NCBI GenBank assembly: GCA_902777355.1
Contig: CACYTU010000006.1
Coordinates: forward strand, 18,962-82,961
DNA length: 64,000 nt
Direction: 5' to 3'
Source: an uncultured Lachnospiraceae bacterium
GTDB taxonomy: Bacteria > Bacillota > Clostridia > Lachnospirales > Lachnospiraceae
The notes below the pieces were generated by a model. The model searched no databases. It saw only the letters and a list, made by a program, of their open reading frames with translations, and was not told the DNA's origin. This document shows, one piece after another, positions 57,101 to 64,000 of the stretch. The position numbers and the translations under genes were made by a program. Within the stretch, counting starts at the first letter, position 1, and every line of letters begins with the position of its first letter.

Positions 57101-57657
57101 GCTGCTTCTTCAGTTGCCTCGGTCTCACCGCTTCCGGCATCTTCTGTCTGCTGCGGAGTCTCGATTACTTCGGGCTCCTCAGGAACTTCCGGCTCTTCAG
57201 GTTCCTGGGGAATCTGCTCCCATCCCGCATAAACCGTCATATTGGAAGTGACCAAGCCGTCCCAGGGAGTCTGGCATTTTTTGTCAGTAAACCAGCCCAG
57301 GAACTCATAACCATCGTCCATGGGGGTATCTGCCAGGCCTTCAGCAGGATATCCTTCTTCGACATCTTCAATATAGGACTCCCCGTGGCCGTTCAGGTCA
57401 TATGTCACTGTATAAACAACCGCCGGCTGCTCAATATCCCCCGAGCCATCCGATTCTCCCGAATAATCGTCTTCAGAATAATCCTCTTCTGAATAATCAT
57501 CAGCTCCGGTATACATGGCATCTTCATATGTTTCCGTGTCTCCCGACCCTGCATTGTCGAAAAAATCGGTTCCGAAAGCAGTTAAAGGAGAGGATACAGC
57601 CAGTGTTGTACTGAGAACCATTCCAGCGATTAAAGTCACGATGCGATTTCTCTTCAT
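54178..57657 (-). CDS. Large secreted surface protein with InlB B-type repeat, Ig-like regions and KTGD anchor
   Basis: A 1159-residue exported protein. It opens with a signal peptide (IVTLIAGMVLSTTLAVSSPLTAFG). A Listeria-Bacteroides InlB B-repeat follows near residues 85-145 (VTYDLNGHGESYIEDVEEGYP, YEFLGWFTDKKCQTPWDG), then a Glu/Ala linker, two Ig-like segments (IIKTQPEDVEVKESEKAEF; LTAMSQPQDQTVEYPAGAEF), and a long beta-helix-like region resembling carbohydrate-active or adhesin domains. The EATCTEKAQTTYTAVF/EKKEHTCERCKKVE module is common in Lachnospiraceae surface proteins. The C-terminus has SAKTGDTTNIFLWVLTLCAAG plus a basic tail, a sortase-like KTGD anchor without a clear LP. It is probably a host- or fibre-facing adhesin; the ligand is unknown. 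Confidence 0.82.
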   Translation of the reverse strand: MKRNRIVTLIAGMVLSTTLAVSSPLTAFGTDFFDNAGSGDTETYEDAMYTGADDYSEEDYSEDDYSGESDGSGDIEQPAVVYTVTYDLNGHGESYIEDVEEGYPAEGLADTPMDDGYEFLGWFTDKKCQTPWDGLVTSNMTVYAGWEQIPQEPEEPEVPEEPEVIETPQQTEDAGSGETEATEEAAGAAGQEEGANAAKTDEQAAQADDGNSAPSENTGSAGTTTQEIAEEGDDENVSEEAADEGAEDSIIKTQPEDVEVKESEKAEFKVELNDNIEGIDPSKATYQWYKVSDVGEEEEDEENEENGDGEEAAKAVAITGNDTAKTPKFVIESVKKDDEGSYFCRVSYEGREPEDSASADLTVTPDLTAMSQPQDQTVEYPAGAEFSVTPSETATYQWYIHDKSTGKDVKLDGLSATTATLSIPSTTKDDDGQKFFCEINEGGKTVKSEKATLKISNKDKNKPVLYVGNYALDLSKNAASSSLYINDIGYAFNDTDSDGKNAVGKHDRNFIEFDFDKKIITFNNVYVINTNAVYDHAYSPAAGIYLSGTGEKEYTINLVGTNKITLTNLESVRDEKASALRFISGDSKKKSEIKIKGKGTLTTKSGKTAIVSDGNLDISTTITINHEKTDDILNGIECENLNLSKGSNLTTDVYGTGVYAHDKFKMESGAKATLQSYVYKPPVKNSVLYAGKKISIDGAVITVIANPGDESTVKTFSGIETAGDIVISGDSDVKVNAPCAVYGIKAAGELSLKDSNMNITAGPADGTSKAYGVVCGSSKINLSKEKKYVVQCKVADGIAFAALTGESGNKEQGYQENYTPKKITFETADILFPSAHEISTGSIKDGSKYIYVETVYKKGETAAPVTGVRFESTKHEWGEPTYTWSKDNSTVKAQVVCKNYKSHKLTETVKTTSKKTKEATCTEKAQTTYTAVFKNSVFEKQTKVVDTGKALGHKFGEWVIITRPTLTAEGKKEHTCERCKKVETAVIPKLTKGTYKVEKGASLSWTKGSGKSLEVKIIRETENKTAFSHFQGILVDGKVLKKDYYKAKSGSVVITFKKDFLSKLAVGTHTLTYGFEDGDNPKSTLVIKNATGSNSNSKTSSGTSQKGTTSAKTGDTTNIFLWVLTLCAAGAAVVLIQRYKKNNKKKDQDKDNGSDSTKK

Positions 57658-57673
57658 TTTAGAAATACCCTCT

Positions 57674-57750
57674 TTCCCCCCGACATATATTTACAGCATA
57701 TGTTCCGGCATATGCTTACAGAATATATCCAGGCATATGTCTGACGGGGG
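57674..57750. other. Leader of the surface protein gene with GCATATG repeats
   Basis: Two 25-bp units built on GGCATATG (around 57695-57742) sit between CCCCCG and CGGGGG arms that could pair across the whole leader. The site overlaps the ribosome-binding region of the surface protein gene, so a structure here could affect translation. Confidence 0.45.
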
Positions 57751-58086
57751 CGTCATATTGTGATAGTAGTCATAAATCACAAATCCGTAATAAATCTGCT
57801 CTGACCCGCCTTACATGCTGCCGTATTTTTCCGCAGGCATGCGAAAAAACACAGCCGTGACCGACGGTGTCTGAAAAATTTCCCCTGTTCAATTATTTTT
57901 AACCAATCTGTCCGACCAGGGGTCAATCTGACAGACCTCTGTATGAACAATCATGATTATACCAGACAAAAAGTGTATTTGTCATTTTTTATAAAAAAGA
58001 TTCACTAAATTTTTGCATTATAATAAGTACGTTTCATAAAACAGGTCACTGTAAAAGTTATTGCCTGTAGCATGTCTTAAAATAAG

Positions 58087-58131
58087 AGGGTGTGAAGATA
58101 ACACGGATTTGCTTCTTCACACCCTTTTTTG
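58087..58131. terminator. Hairpin terminator downstream of the nitrogenase-like unit
   Basis: AGGGTGTGAAG (58087-58097) pairs with CTTCACACCCT (58115-58125), followed by a T run on the plus strand. The minus strand has only CTCTTATTTT, so a bidirectional stop is plausible. No gene lies in 57658-58223. Confidence 0.75.
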
Positions 58132-58153
58132 TTATTTATTGTCCCTGTCTGTT

Positions 58154-58275
58154 CATTTCGGGCACAATTCTTCTAATCATTTTCTCTGTCCCTTCCGGGC
58201 AGGATTGTTTCAGCATTATTCTTTCAATTCCGGGCAGGATTTTTTTCACCATTGTCCCTGTCCCTTCCGGATAAA
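58154..58275. repeat. 35-39-bp tandem repeat over the 3' end of the second component-1-like gene
   Basis: TTCCGGGCAGGATT-type units begin at 58193, 58228 and 58265, and a decayed one near 58154. The stop (58224-58226) lies between the second and third, so the gene's 3' end and its downstream flank share the unit. Confidence 0.8.
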
Positions 58276-59822
58276 AATGATTGGAGCCGGGAAACCACGC
58301 TTTCATCCATGAGATCAGGTATTTCCCGAAGGAATATCCTGCCGGAAAAAGCCAGGTGGGGCAGGCGGATGATCGTATATCCCTGGGGAATGGCGTCCTC
58401 ATAGCAGGGATCAGCGATGACCCCGATTTCACTTTCTGCGGCATGCAGGACGGAAGCATCGCCTTCGCTTTGGCCGGTAATATTCCGGAGCCGGGCATTC
58501 AGTTCCTCTTCACCAGCGGGAGCAAAGTCATTTCCACCCAGGAAAAGGCTGCTGCCTGCCGGTTCGCCTCTGCCCTCTTCCGTCATGCCGAAAACGTGAG
58601 TGGGCACTCCTGTCAGAGTCTGCATGGAAGCCGCCAGCGATGTCATCACAACAGGCTCCCCAATCAGGCAGACAGGTAGTTTTTTTTCATCAGGCCCGTC
58701 AGCGGCAGCGGCCTTTCTCTCCCGGAAAGGAAACTGATTTTCTCCTGTTTCTGCCGCTGTTCGCACAGCTTCAAAATAAAGCTCTTCTGTCCCGCAGGCA
58801 GGTATTCCTGCCACGAAAGGAATCCCGAATCGTTCCTTCATGTACTCAGCTGCCGGAAGTCCGGTGGACGACAAAAGCAGGTTCACGTCGGCCGAAGCGC
58901 TGCGGCATATATCAGACAGCTGCTGATTGTACCTGTTGTCATTACTGTGCCCGGAAAAGCCATTCTCAGGAGTATCAGCTGAAGATTCTGCTCCACCTTT
59001 TGGGGCGTGGACAAGTTCTTCTGCCTCAGTCCGGTCCTCAGTCAAATTTCTGTCTGTACTAATGGGTGAAATGGATGAAGAACTGTCTCTTCCGTCTGAG
59101 ACCATGTCTTGGTCCATAGCCCAGTTGGAGACGATTTCTATTCCTGCGGACGCAAGCTTTTTGCGCAGGCTCTGTTCTGTTGAGGGAGCGTAAAAGTCAA
59201 GAGGAGTCATGCCAAGGAGGTTGACCCTGATCTTTTTTCTGCCTGCACGGTTCTCCTCTTTAGAAAAGTCCTTTTCAACTTTTTCCCTACAGTCTTTTCC
59301 GTTTTTTTCCTTATGATCATTCTCGGCTTTTTCCTTACAGACTTTCTCGCCCTTTTCTTTTTCCGAATCCACGGGGACACCTGCAAACCGCTTCGCGATC
59401 TGCAAAAAAGCAAGTCCCGCTCCCCGGGTATAGTCGTGCATTCCGTTGGTGCTGATATAAAACGATGGAATTCCAGTCTCTTTCTCGATAATACGGGTGA
59501 TGGCATCAAAGTCCATTCCGACTATATAGGGAATGGGGGAATTGGCGATGGCAATAAAAGAAGGCGAATAGATGCGGGCCGCCTCCGTGATATCCCGGAT
59601 CAGCTTCTCGTCATTTCCCAGCATGGCGTCCGTATCATTGAGACCTGACAGGAAGATCAGGCTGTCATGGTCGTACCACCTGATCTCATCGTGAGTATTG
59701 TAGGTGGAGTTGCAGCCCGAGGGATCGTGCATGACAACCATGCCGCCAAGTTCAAAAAGAGCGCTGCAGACGCCCGATACGTCTCCGGTGTAAACCGGTA
59801 TTTTCCTGAAAACCTGTCGCAT
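58224..59822 (-). CDS. Nitrogenase component-1-like protein (subunit B)
   Basis: A 532-residue protein of the NifD/NifK/BchNB superfamily. YTGDVSGVCSALFELGGMVV followed by DPSGCNSTYN gives C19 and C37 in the positions of the first two P-cluster ligands. The expected third cysteine is replaced in IANSPIPYIVG. LLSSTGLPAAEYMKERFGIPFVAG and VCLIGEPVVMTSLAASMQTL fit the later Rossmann-like domains. An insert of about 50 Lys/Glu-rich residues (150-200) and another Ser-rich insert near 260-310 are unusual. The partner is the adjacent 60025 gene; the electron donor would be the NifH-like protein. The substrate is unknown. GGAGA precedes the ATG. Confidence 0.82.
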   Translation of the reverse strand: MRQVFRKIPVYTGDVSGVCSALFELGGMVVMHDPSGCNSTYNTHDEIRWYDHDSLIFLSGLNDTDAMLGNDEKLIRDITEAARIYSPSFIAIANSPIPYIVGMDFDAITRIIEKETGIPSFYISTNGMHDYTRGAGLAFLQIAKRFAGVPVDSEKEKGEKVCKEKAENDHKEKNGKDCREKVEKDFSKEENRAGRKKIRVNLLGMTPLDFYAPSTEQSLRKKLASAGIEIVSNWAMDQDMVSDGRDSSSSISPISTDRNLTEDRTEAEELVHAPKGGAESSADTPENGFSGHSNDNRYNQQLSDICRSASADVNLLLSSTGLPAAEYMKERFGIPFVAGIPACGTEELYFEAVRTAAETGENQFPFRERKAAAADGPDEKKLPVCLIGEPVVMTSLAASMQTLTGVPTHVFGMTEEGRGEPAGSSLFLGGNDFAPAGEEELNARLRNITGQSEGDASVLHAAESEIGVIADPCYEDAIPQGYTIIRLPHLAFSGRIFLREIPDLMDESVVSRLQSFLSGRDRDNGEKNPARN

Positions 59823-59914
59823 TCTCTTCTCCTGTTACAATCATCAGAAGCATTGTGGCGGAGTATTGCCGCTTTCGCTTAATCTGACTGCTGCCATCTT
59901 TCAGCATGTCTTTG

Positions 59915-60032
59915 CATCTGCTGAGACGCGCCGCAAAAAACCTTTTATTATTCCTGCCGGGTGCTCTTCTTCTCATCTCCAGAGGCACGCCGCAAAAATA
60001 TCATCTGTTTTTCCTGCCAGGTGCTCACAGCA
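59915..60032. repeat. 59-bp tandem duplication over the 3' end of the first component-1-like gene
   Basis: CATCTGCTGAGACGCGCCGC (59915 on) matches CATCTCCAGAGGCACGCCGC (59974 on), and both continue to CCTGCCRGGTGCTC. The stop of the 60025 gene lies in the second unit. Confidence 0.85.
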
Positions 60033-61371
60033 CGCAGGCACAGCCCAGTCCCTTTCTGGGAACGATTGACCGCGTATCTTTTTCGTGAAGGAAGGCATCT
60101 TCCATGAGTCCGGCCAGTTTCTCTACCCCGGAAAAGCCCCACATACCGCCATATTCCACAAGATTCACAAAGCGGGCTGTTCCTCCAAACCAGGCAGCCT
60201 TGGGTCCGATGGCCAGCATATTACCTTCGTTTTCCTTTCCGTGAAGGACTCTCATTTTAGGATGAACCGTAGAGTTAAGAATCAGTTCCGGGTGATGTGA
60301 TCTCAGCCAGTCAAAGTCCTTTTTTTCTTCAGGGGAAATCGCATCAATGTAGATGCGGGTCACTCGAAAGCCATGCTCAAGCAGCAGTCTTGTCAGCCCC
60401 AGGGTCCTGGGATTAGCTATATAGTCAACGGTGATCTCTGTATCTCCGATCAGCTGCAGGGCATGGTCAAGAGCATTTTCGGCCGCCTTCTGTCCGGCCT
60501 GCATCAAGTCTGTCCCTTCTTTTGAGGAAAGCGCCTTCCGCAGTTCTCCGATTTCCTCGCGGATTTCCCCGGCGCCAACAGAAGGGGGAAGGTATAGAAA
60601 AGGCCTGCCCAGTCTTTTGGCCAGCTGTTTGATTCCGTGGACTCCGCTCGGACTCCTGGTAATGAAAAGAGAGGCCGCTCCGATCCTCAGATAATCGTCA
60701 TAGGTCCTGCACTGCTGCAGGCTGAGATAAGTAAACCCGGCTTCGGTGATCTCTTTGGCAAGGTCGCTGTCGGGATCCACAGGCTGGTTATCTCCCAGGA
60801 TACAGACCAGGCCCGGATCGACCGGAAGGGGACGAACTGGCCTGAACATGGATTCCTTGAGCTTCTGTTCCGGAGTGAGGCCGGTTTTCTGCATGACAGG
60901 ATCCATCCAGCAGCGCATAAAATCGATATCCGGAAAACGCTCCTCCAGATTCCTGTAGACCCATGCGGCATCGGTTCCCACAAAATGATGGAGACAGACC
61001 AGGAAGACGGCAACTGCCCTTGGACGGTAAGGAAGCCGGTTGATCGCATCAGTCACTCCCTCGACCGTGATGTCCTCAAGACTCCCCTCATAAAGGTCTT
61101 CCTCTTCCAACAGTACACATGAAAAGCGGTCCGCAGCGTCCATTTCAGCAGCTGTCAGGACGACGCCCCGCATGCAGTTGTCAGAGCATACATAGATCTG
61201 ATGACAGTCGGGGACCAGCATTCCAATATGTACGATATTCCAGGTTTCGTGGACAGGCGCGTTAAATTCCAGCACCTGGGCAAAGGGGGCCGGAAAGGCC
61301 GCCTCCGAAATCCTGAGGACAGCACCTTCTTCGCTTACAGACCGCAGCCCTCCGGGACGTATTTTTTTCAT
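60025..61371 (-). CDS. Nitrogenase component-1-like protein (subunit A)
   Basis: A 448-residue protein, highly diverged from NifD/K but of the same superfamily. Candidate cluster cysteines are C56, C62 and C66 in VPDCHQIYVCSDNCMRG and C126 in VFLVCLHHFVGTD, where nitrogenases have their third P-cluster ligand. Later blocks YLPPSVGAGEIREEIGELRKAL and LTRLLLEHGFRVTRIYID fit the C-terminal domains. The FeMo-cofactor His/Cys pair is not recognisable. The start at 61371 has GGAG. It lies between the NifH-like gene and subunit B, consistent with an alpha/beta partner pair. Confidence 0.8.
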   Translation of the reverse strand: MKKIRPGGLRSVSEEGAVLRISEAAFPAPFAQVLEFNAPVHETWNIVHIGMLVPDCHQIYVCSDNCMRGVVLTAAEMDAADRFSCVLLEEEDLYEGSLEDITVEGVTDAINRLPYRPRAVAVFLVCLHHFVGTDAAWVYRNLEERFPDIDFMRCWMDPVMQKTGLTPEQKLKESMFRPVRPLPVDPGLVCILGDNQPVDPDSDLAKEITEAGFTYLSLQQCRTYDDYLRIGAASLFITRSPSGVHGIKQLAKRLGRPFLYLPPSVGAGEIREEIGELRKALSSKEGTDLMQAGQKAAENALDHALQLIGDTEITVDYIANPRTLGLTRLLLEHGFRVTRIYIDAISPEEKKDFDWLRSHHPELILNSTVHPKMRVLHGKENEGNMLAIGPKAAWFGGTARFVNLVEYGGMWGFSGVEKLAGLMEDAFLHEKDTRSIVPRKGLGCACVL

Positions 61372-61560
61372 TATCAATCTCCATTCATAGATCAACACCG
61401 GACAGAATCTTTTCCTGTGCAAAGAAAAATTCCTCTGCATCCACAGGTATTCTGCTTCACTGCCCGGCAGGCAGCGAGCTGCTGATCTGCTGTCGTTCCC
61501 GCAGATACCCTGTTTGTATCTGTCATTCCTGAACCGGGGTATGCCTGCAGCCGGTCTGGC

Positions 61561-62403
61561 TCACTTCCCGGCAGGGGCCATTGCCTGACCTGCTATTACT
61601 TCCGCAAGCATCCTGTATTCTTCCGCCATTTCCGAATCGGGGAATGCCTGAAGGACGCTCTGCCCCCGCTCTTCAGCCTCAAGGACGGTGGCGCTTCTCG
61701 AAAGACATCCTGTCAGTTCGGTGCCGAGTTCCGCAGCAAGTGCACGGACCTTGTTCTCCTCATCGGGCACATCTCTGCGGTTGAGGATGAGGCCGCCAAG
61801 CCTGGCGTACCCTCTTCCCTGAAAGTGCTCCAGGGCAAGTCCAATATTGGCAGCTGCATAGAGGGACATGGTCTCTCCGGAAGTAAGGATATAAACATAA
61901 TCGGCGTATCCTGCCCGCATGGGCATGGCAAATCCTCCGCAGACGACATCGCCAAGGACATCGAAAAGCACTATGTCGGGGCGGTATTTTTCATAGATTC
62001 CCAGTTCTTCCACTTTTTCAATGGCTGTGATCACTGCTCTTCCGGCACAGCCCTGGCCGGGCAGAGGGCCTCCGGCTTCCGCGCACAGCACCCCTGAAAA
62101 GCCTGTCCTGATCACCTGCTCAGGGCCGAAAGGCTTCCTGGCACGAACATAGTCCATGATCGTCTGAGGAGATCCGGAGCGGACTCTCTTCATGATCAGC
62201 TGAACCTCTCCGGCACTGCTGCTTCCATCTTCCATGTTCTGAAAAAAAGAATTCTCCCGGCACAGGAGCCTTGTGGAGTCAGCCTTTGGATCACAGCCCA
62301 CCTGCAGAACTCTGAGTCCCTTCTGCGCAAATACAACTGCAAGATTGGAAACCGTCGTGGATTTGCCGATCCCGCCTTTTCCGTAAAATGCTATTTTAAC
62401 CAT
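61561..62403 (-). CDS. NifH-like iron protein (nitrogenase reductase family ATPase)
   Basis: A 280-residue ATPase that should be a homodimer with one bridging [4Fe-4S] cluster. The P-loop [19 protein letters not shown], switch region [14 protein letters not shown], and both cluster ligands C119 ([12 protein letters not shown]) and C155 ([14 protein letters not shown]) are intact. It is therefore a true NifH/BchL/CfbC-type reductase rather than a MinD-like protein. Its downstream neighbours are two component-1-like genes. No nifB, nifEN or molybdate genes are in the window, so nitrogen fixation is unlikely. GGAGG precedes the ATG. Confidence 0.9.
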   Translation of the reverse strand: MVKIAFYGKGGIGKSTTVSNLAVVFAQKGLRVLQVGCDPKADSTRLLCRENSFFQNMEDGSSSAGEVQLIMKRVRSGSPQTIMDYVRARKPFGPEQVIRTGFSGVLCAEAGGPLPGQGCAGRAVITAIEKVEELGIYEKYRPDIVLFDVLGDVVCGGFAMPMRAGYADYVYILTSGETMSLYAAANIGLALEHFQGRGYARLGGLILNRRDVPDEENKVRALAAELGTELTGCLSRSATVLEAEERGQSVLQAFPDSEMAEEYRMLAEVIAGQAMAPAGK

Positions 62404-62477
62404 TTTTCCTCCATGCAGCTGCTCCCTGCAGATACACTCTGCAAAACCACTGCTGTCCCGCTGCTGCAGGCTTACTG

Positions 62478-62726
62478 TTATTTGATCCTGGAGTATGCCG
62501 TTTTGGTGCTGACTCCCGCCAGACGGCCAATTTTTCCGGAGAGGGCCGTGATCTCATTCTCCGGGGCATCGACGGCCACGCTTATGATATTGATTCCCTT
62601 TTCCCGATAGGGAATTCCCATTCTCCCGATTATATACTGGCGGTAAGAATGCAGGATGCGGTTGATATCCTCAGGGGATTCCTGATCTTCCACAATGATT
62701 GAAATGACTGCAACTCGTGTTTCCAT
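62478..62726 (-). CDS. TM1266-type iron-only hydrogenase system regulator
   Basis: An 82-residue ACT/NikR-C-like domain protein: [56 protein letters not shown], ending [14 protein letters not shown]. This matches the family often encoded with HydE/F/G and named for Thermotoga TM1266. It is predicted to be regulatory, with unproven ligand. The start at 62726 has a GGTGA site. It lies between HypE and the NifH-like gene on one strand, tying the nitrogenase-like group to hydrogenase-type metabolism. Confidence 0.85.
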   Translation of the reverse strand: METRVAVISIIVEDQESPEDINRILHSYRQYIIGRMGIPYREKGINIISVAVDAPENEITALSGKIGRLAGVSTKTAYSRIK

Positions 62727-62811
62727 AAATGTCACCATTTGAGATTCTTATCTTACATTGCCGGGTTATAGGCATACCCGGCAGGCTCATATTCAGAAAG
62801 CCGCGCGGACT

Positions 62812-62864
62812 GCTTTTCCAGCATTTCAGCTTTTTTCGGCATTTCAGCTTTTTTCGGCATTTCA
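62812..62864. repeat. 17-18-bp tandem repeat starting at the hypE stop codon
   Basis: On the minus strand TGAAATGCCGAAAAAAGC is repeated, the first TGA being the hypE stop (62862-62864). Three units start at 62864, 62846 and 62828 reading leftwards, the last one slightly changed. Confidence 0.92.
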
Positions 62865-63866
62865 GCAGATTCTGGGAAGAAGCTCGTTTCCTGGCTGGGG
62901 CAGGATGGTCTGAGCACCAATCTCGGTGTTGAGGACGACGCGTCCGGGATGGTCTGAAGTAACTCTGCCGATACAGACAGCACCCTCCGTGTGGGGGCTT
63001 CTTCTCAGCGCTTCCAGGACCGCATCCCTGTCCTTCTCCGGGGCGATGATCACAAGTCGGCCTTCGCATGCCAGATAAAGAGGTTCGAGGCCCAGCATAC
63101 CGCACACTCCCCTTACGCCGGGATCTACAGGGATTTTTTCAGCTTCCAGGGAGAAGCCGACATTGCTCTGACCGGCGATTTCATAGAGGACTGTTCCCAC
63201 GCCTCCTCTTGTGGCATCGCGGATCACGTGGATACCGGGGGCGTCGGTCAGGGCGTTCTGCACAGCTGCCCACAGGGGGGCGCAGTCACTTGTGACATCT
63301 GCCTCAATCCCGTATTCATCTCTGGCCAGCAGGATGGTACAGCCGTGTCTGCCGACATCTCCTGTGACGATCACGCAGTCGCCGGGCTTAGCCAGGGCTC
63401 CGCCTGTGCATACACCATCCATGACGCGTCCGACCGCAGTCGTGGTGATAAAGACTCCGTCCACCTGACCCTTGCCGGCCACTTTCGTATCGCCCGCAAC
63501 AATGCAGACTCCTGCCTCAGCCGCGGTCTTTTCCATCGCAGCGGCGATCTCTTCGAGCCTGTCCATGGGAAAGCCCTCTTCGATCACAAAAGCACAGGTC
63601 ATATAGAGAGGCTGAGCGCCCATGCAGGCCAGGTCATTGACTGTACCGCAGATAGAAAGCTTGCCGATATTTCCGCCCGGAAAAAAGGCAGGGGAGACGA
63701 TAAAACCGTCAGTTGACATGGCCAGCCTGCCCGCCGGAATATCCAGGAGGGCTGCGTCATCGGGTGTGAAGTGAGGATTTTCAAAATGCGCGCGAAATAC
63801 TTTTTCTATCAGTTCCGAAGTCTGTTTTCCCCCTGCGCCGTGGGCCAGGGTAACTGTTTCCTGCAT
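62862..63866 (-). CDS. hypE: Hydrogenase expression/formation protein HypE
   Basis: HypE dehydrates a carbamoyl group carried on its C-terminal cysteine to a thiocyanate, donating cyanide to the iron of [NiFe]-hydrogenase. The 334-residue protein has LAHGAGGKQTSELIEKVF, DDAALLDIPAGRLAMSTDGF, the ATP-binding KLSICGTVNDLACMGAQP and VAGDTKVAGKG. It ends exactly in PRIC, the conserved C-terminal cysteine. The second ATG is preferred, with AGGAAGGA nine bases upstream. Rest of the hyp set (hypABCDF) is not in this window. It is first in a run with the TM1266-type regulator and the nitrogenase-like genes. Confidence 0.92.
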   Translation of the reverse strand: MQETVTLAHGAGGKQTSELIEKVFRAHFENPHFTPDDAALLDIPAGRLAMSTDGFIVSPAFFPGGNIGKLSICGTVNDLACMGAQPLYMTCAFVIEEGFPMDRLEEIAAAMEKTAAEAGVCIVAGDTKVAGKGQVDGVFITTTAVGRVMDGVCTGGALAKPGDCVIVTGDVGRHGCTILLARDEYGIEADVTSDCAPLWAAVQNALTDAPGIHVIRDATRGGVGTVLYEIAGQSNVGFSLEAEKIPVDPGVRGVCGMLGLEPLYLACEGRLVIIAPEKDRDAVLEALRRSPHTEGAVCIGRVTSDHPGRVVLNTEIGAQTILPQPGNELLPRIC

Positions 63867-63926
63867 ATCGTTCATTCCTTCCTGAGCTTATCTGTCCTAT
63901 TAAATGATGTCGGGGTCAAAAGGTGG

Positions 63927-64000
63927 TTAAAGATAATCCGTCTCGTCAATATGCACAAACACCTTGGACACGCTCTCGCTCAATCCTCGCTGGCAGCGGT
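63927..64000 (-). CDS. C-terminal end of an unidentified protein (cut by window edge)
   Basis: The last 23 codons before a TAA (63927-63929) read RCQRGLSESVSKVFVHIDET and end in DYL. It lies about 60 bp upstream of hypE on the same strand, so it could be another maturation gene, but the fragment is too short to name. Confidence 0.4.
   Translation of the reverse strand, partial: RCQRGLSESVSKVFVHIDETDYL

Noticed and set aside
58224-62403. A nitrogen-fixing nif cluster
   Set aside because: Component-1-like proteins lack the recognisable FeMo-cofactor ligands and full P-cluster cysteines, and nifB, nifEN and accessory genes are missing.
62862-63866. Selenide water dikinase (SelD) as an alternative name
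   Set aside because: The N-terminal LAHGAGGK pattern and the PRIC C-terminus are HypE features; the SelD catalytic Cys/Sec-Gly loop is absent.

Overview
The window reads as a chromosomal segment of an anaerobic, gut- or rumen-type Firmicute, most likely a Lachnospiraceae/Clostridia member. Supporting this are the Gram-positive order rimP-nusA-ylxR-ylxQ-infB-rbfA-nrnA-truB-ribF-rpsO-pnp, strong GGAGG ribosome binding sites, an Asp23/Gls24-nusB pair, a sortase-type KTGD surface protein, HydF for [FeFe]-hydrogenase maturation, and anaerobic Fe-S flavoenzymes. No tRNA, rRNA, insertion sequence, prophage or CRISPR array was seen.

Layout. 1-5.8 kb: nusB (cut by the window edge), gls24, prfC, pnp, rpsO. 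6-17 kb: the translation/transcription-factor operon from ribF back to rimP, all on the minus strand. 17-24 kb: a zinc-ribbon protein, a Gfo/Idh/MocA oxidoreductase, a PfkB sugar kinase, the UPF0210/ACT pair and a WalJ-type hydrolase. 24-30 kb: an old-yellow-enzyme (OYE) flavoprotein and pyruvate carboxylase. 30-42.5 kb: a catabolic island containing an MFS transporter, two YdiB-like (quinate/shikimate dehydrogenase-like) AroE proteins, a second OYE, a TIM-barrel protein of the 3-dehydroshikimate dehydratase type, a divergent LysR regulator and a complete TRAP transporter. 43-54 kb: coaE, polA, a small anti-sigma-like protein, citrate synthase, an acidic membrane protein, a hypothetical protein, hydF and an FAH-family protein. 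54-58 kb: a 1159-residue surface protein. 58-64 kb: an operon-like group with HypE, a TM1266-type regulator, a NifH-like ATPase and two divergent nitrogenase component-1-like proteins.

Two systems deserve attention. First, the 58.2-63.9 kb group has a NifH-like reductase with both cluster-binding cysteines and two component-1-like subunits with an unusual split of candidate cysteines. No NifB, NifEN or NifHDK set is visible, so it is probably a nitrogenase-like reductase of unknown substrate rather than nitrogen fixation. Second, the 30.8-42.3 kb island looks like an anaerobic cyclohexane-carboxylate (shikimate/quinate) pathway. A YdiB-like dehydrogenase would make an enone (3-dehydroshikimate-like), which is the natural kind of substrate for an OYE.

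The most unusual structural signal is genome-architectural. Nearly every large spacer carries its own local tandem repeat (unit 15-60 bp, sequence unrelated between loci). At no fewer than eight genes (prfC, truB, nrnA, walJ, hydF, both component-1-like genes, hypE) the repeat includes or abuts the stop codon, so the gene's own 3' end is copied one or more times downstream. Two intra-operon spacers also share a hairpin whose stem differs by compensating changes.
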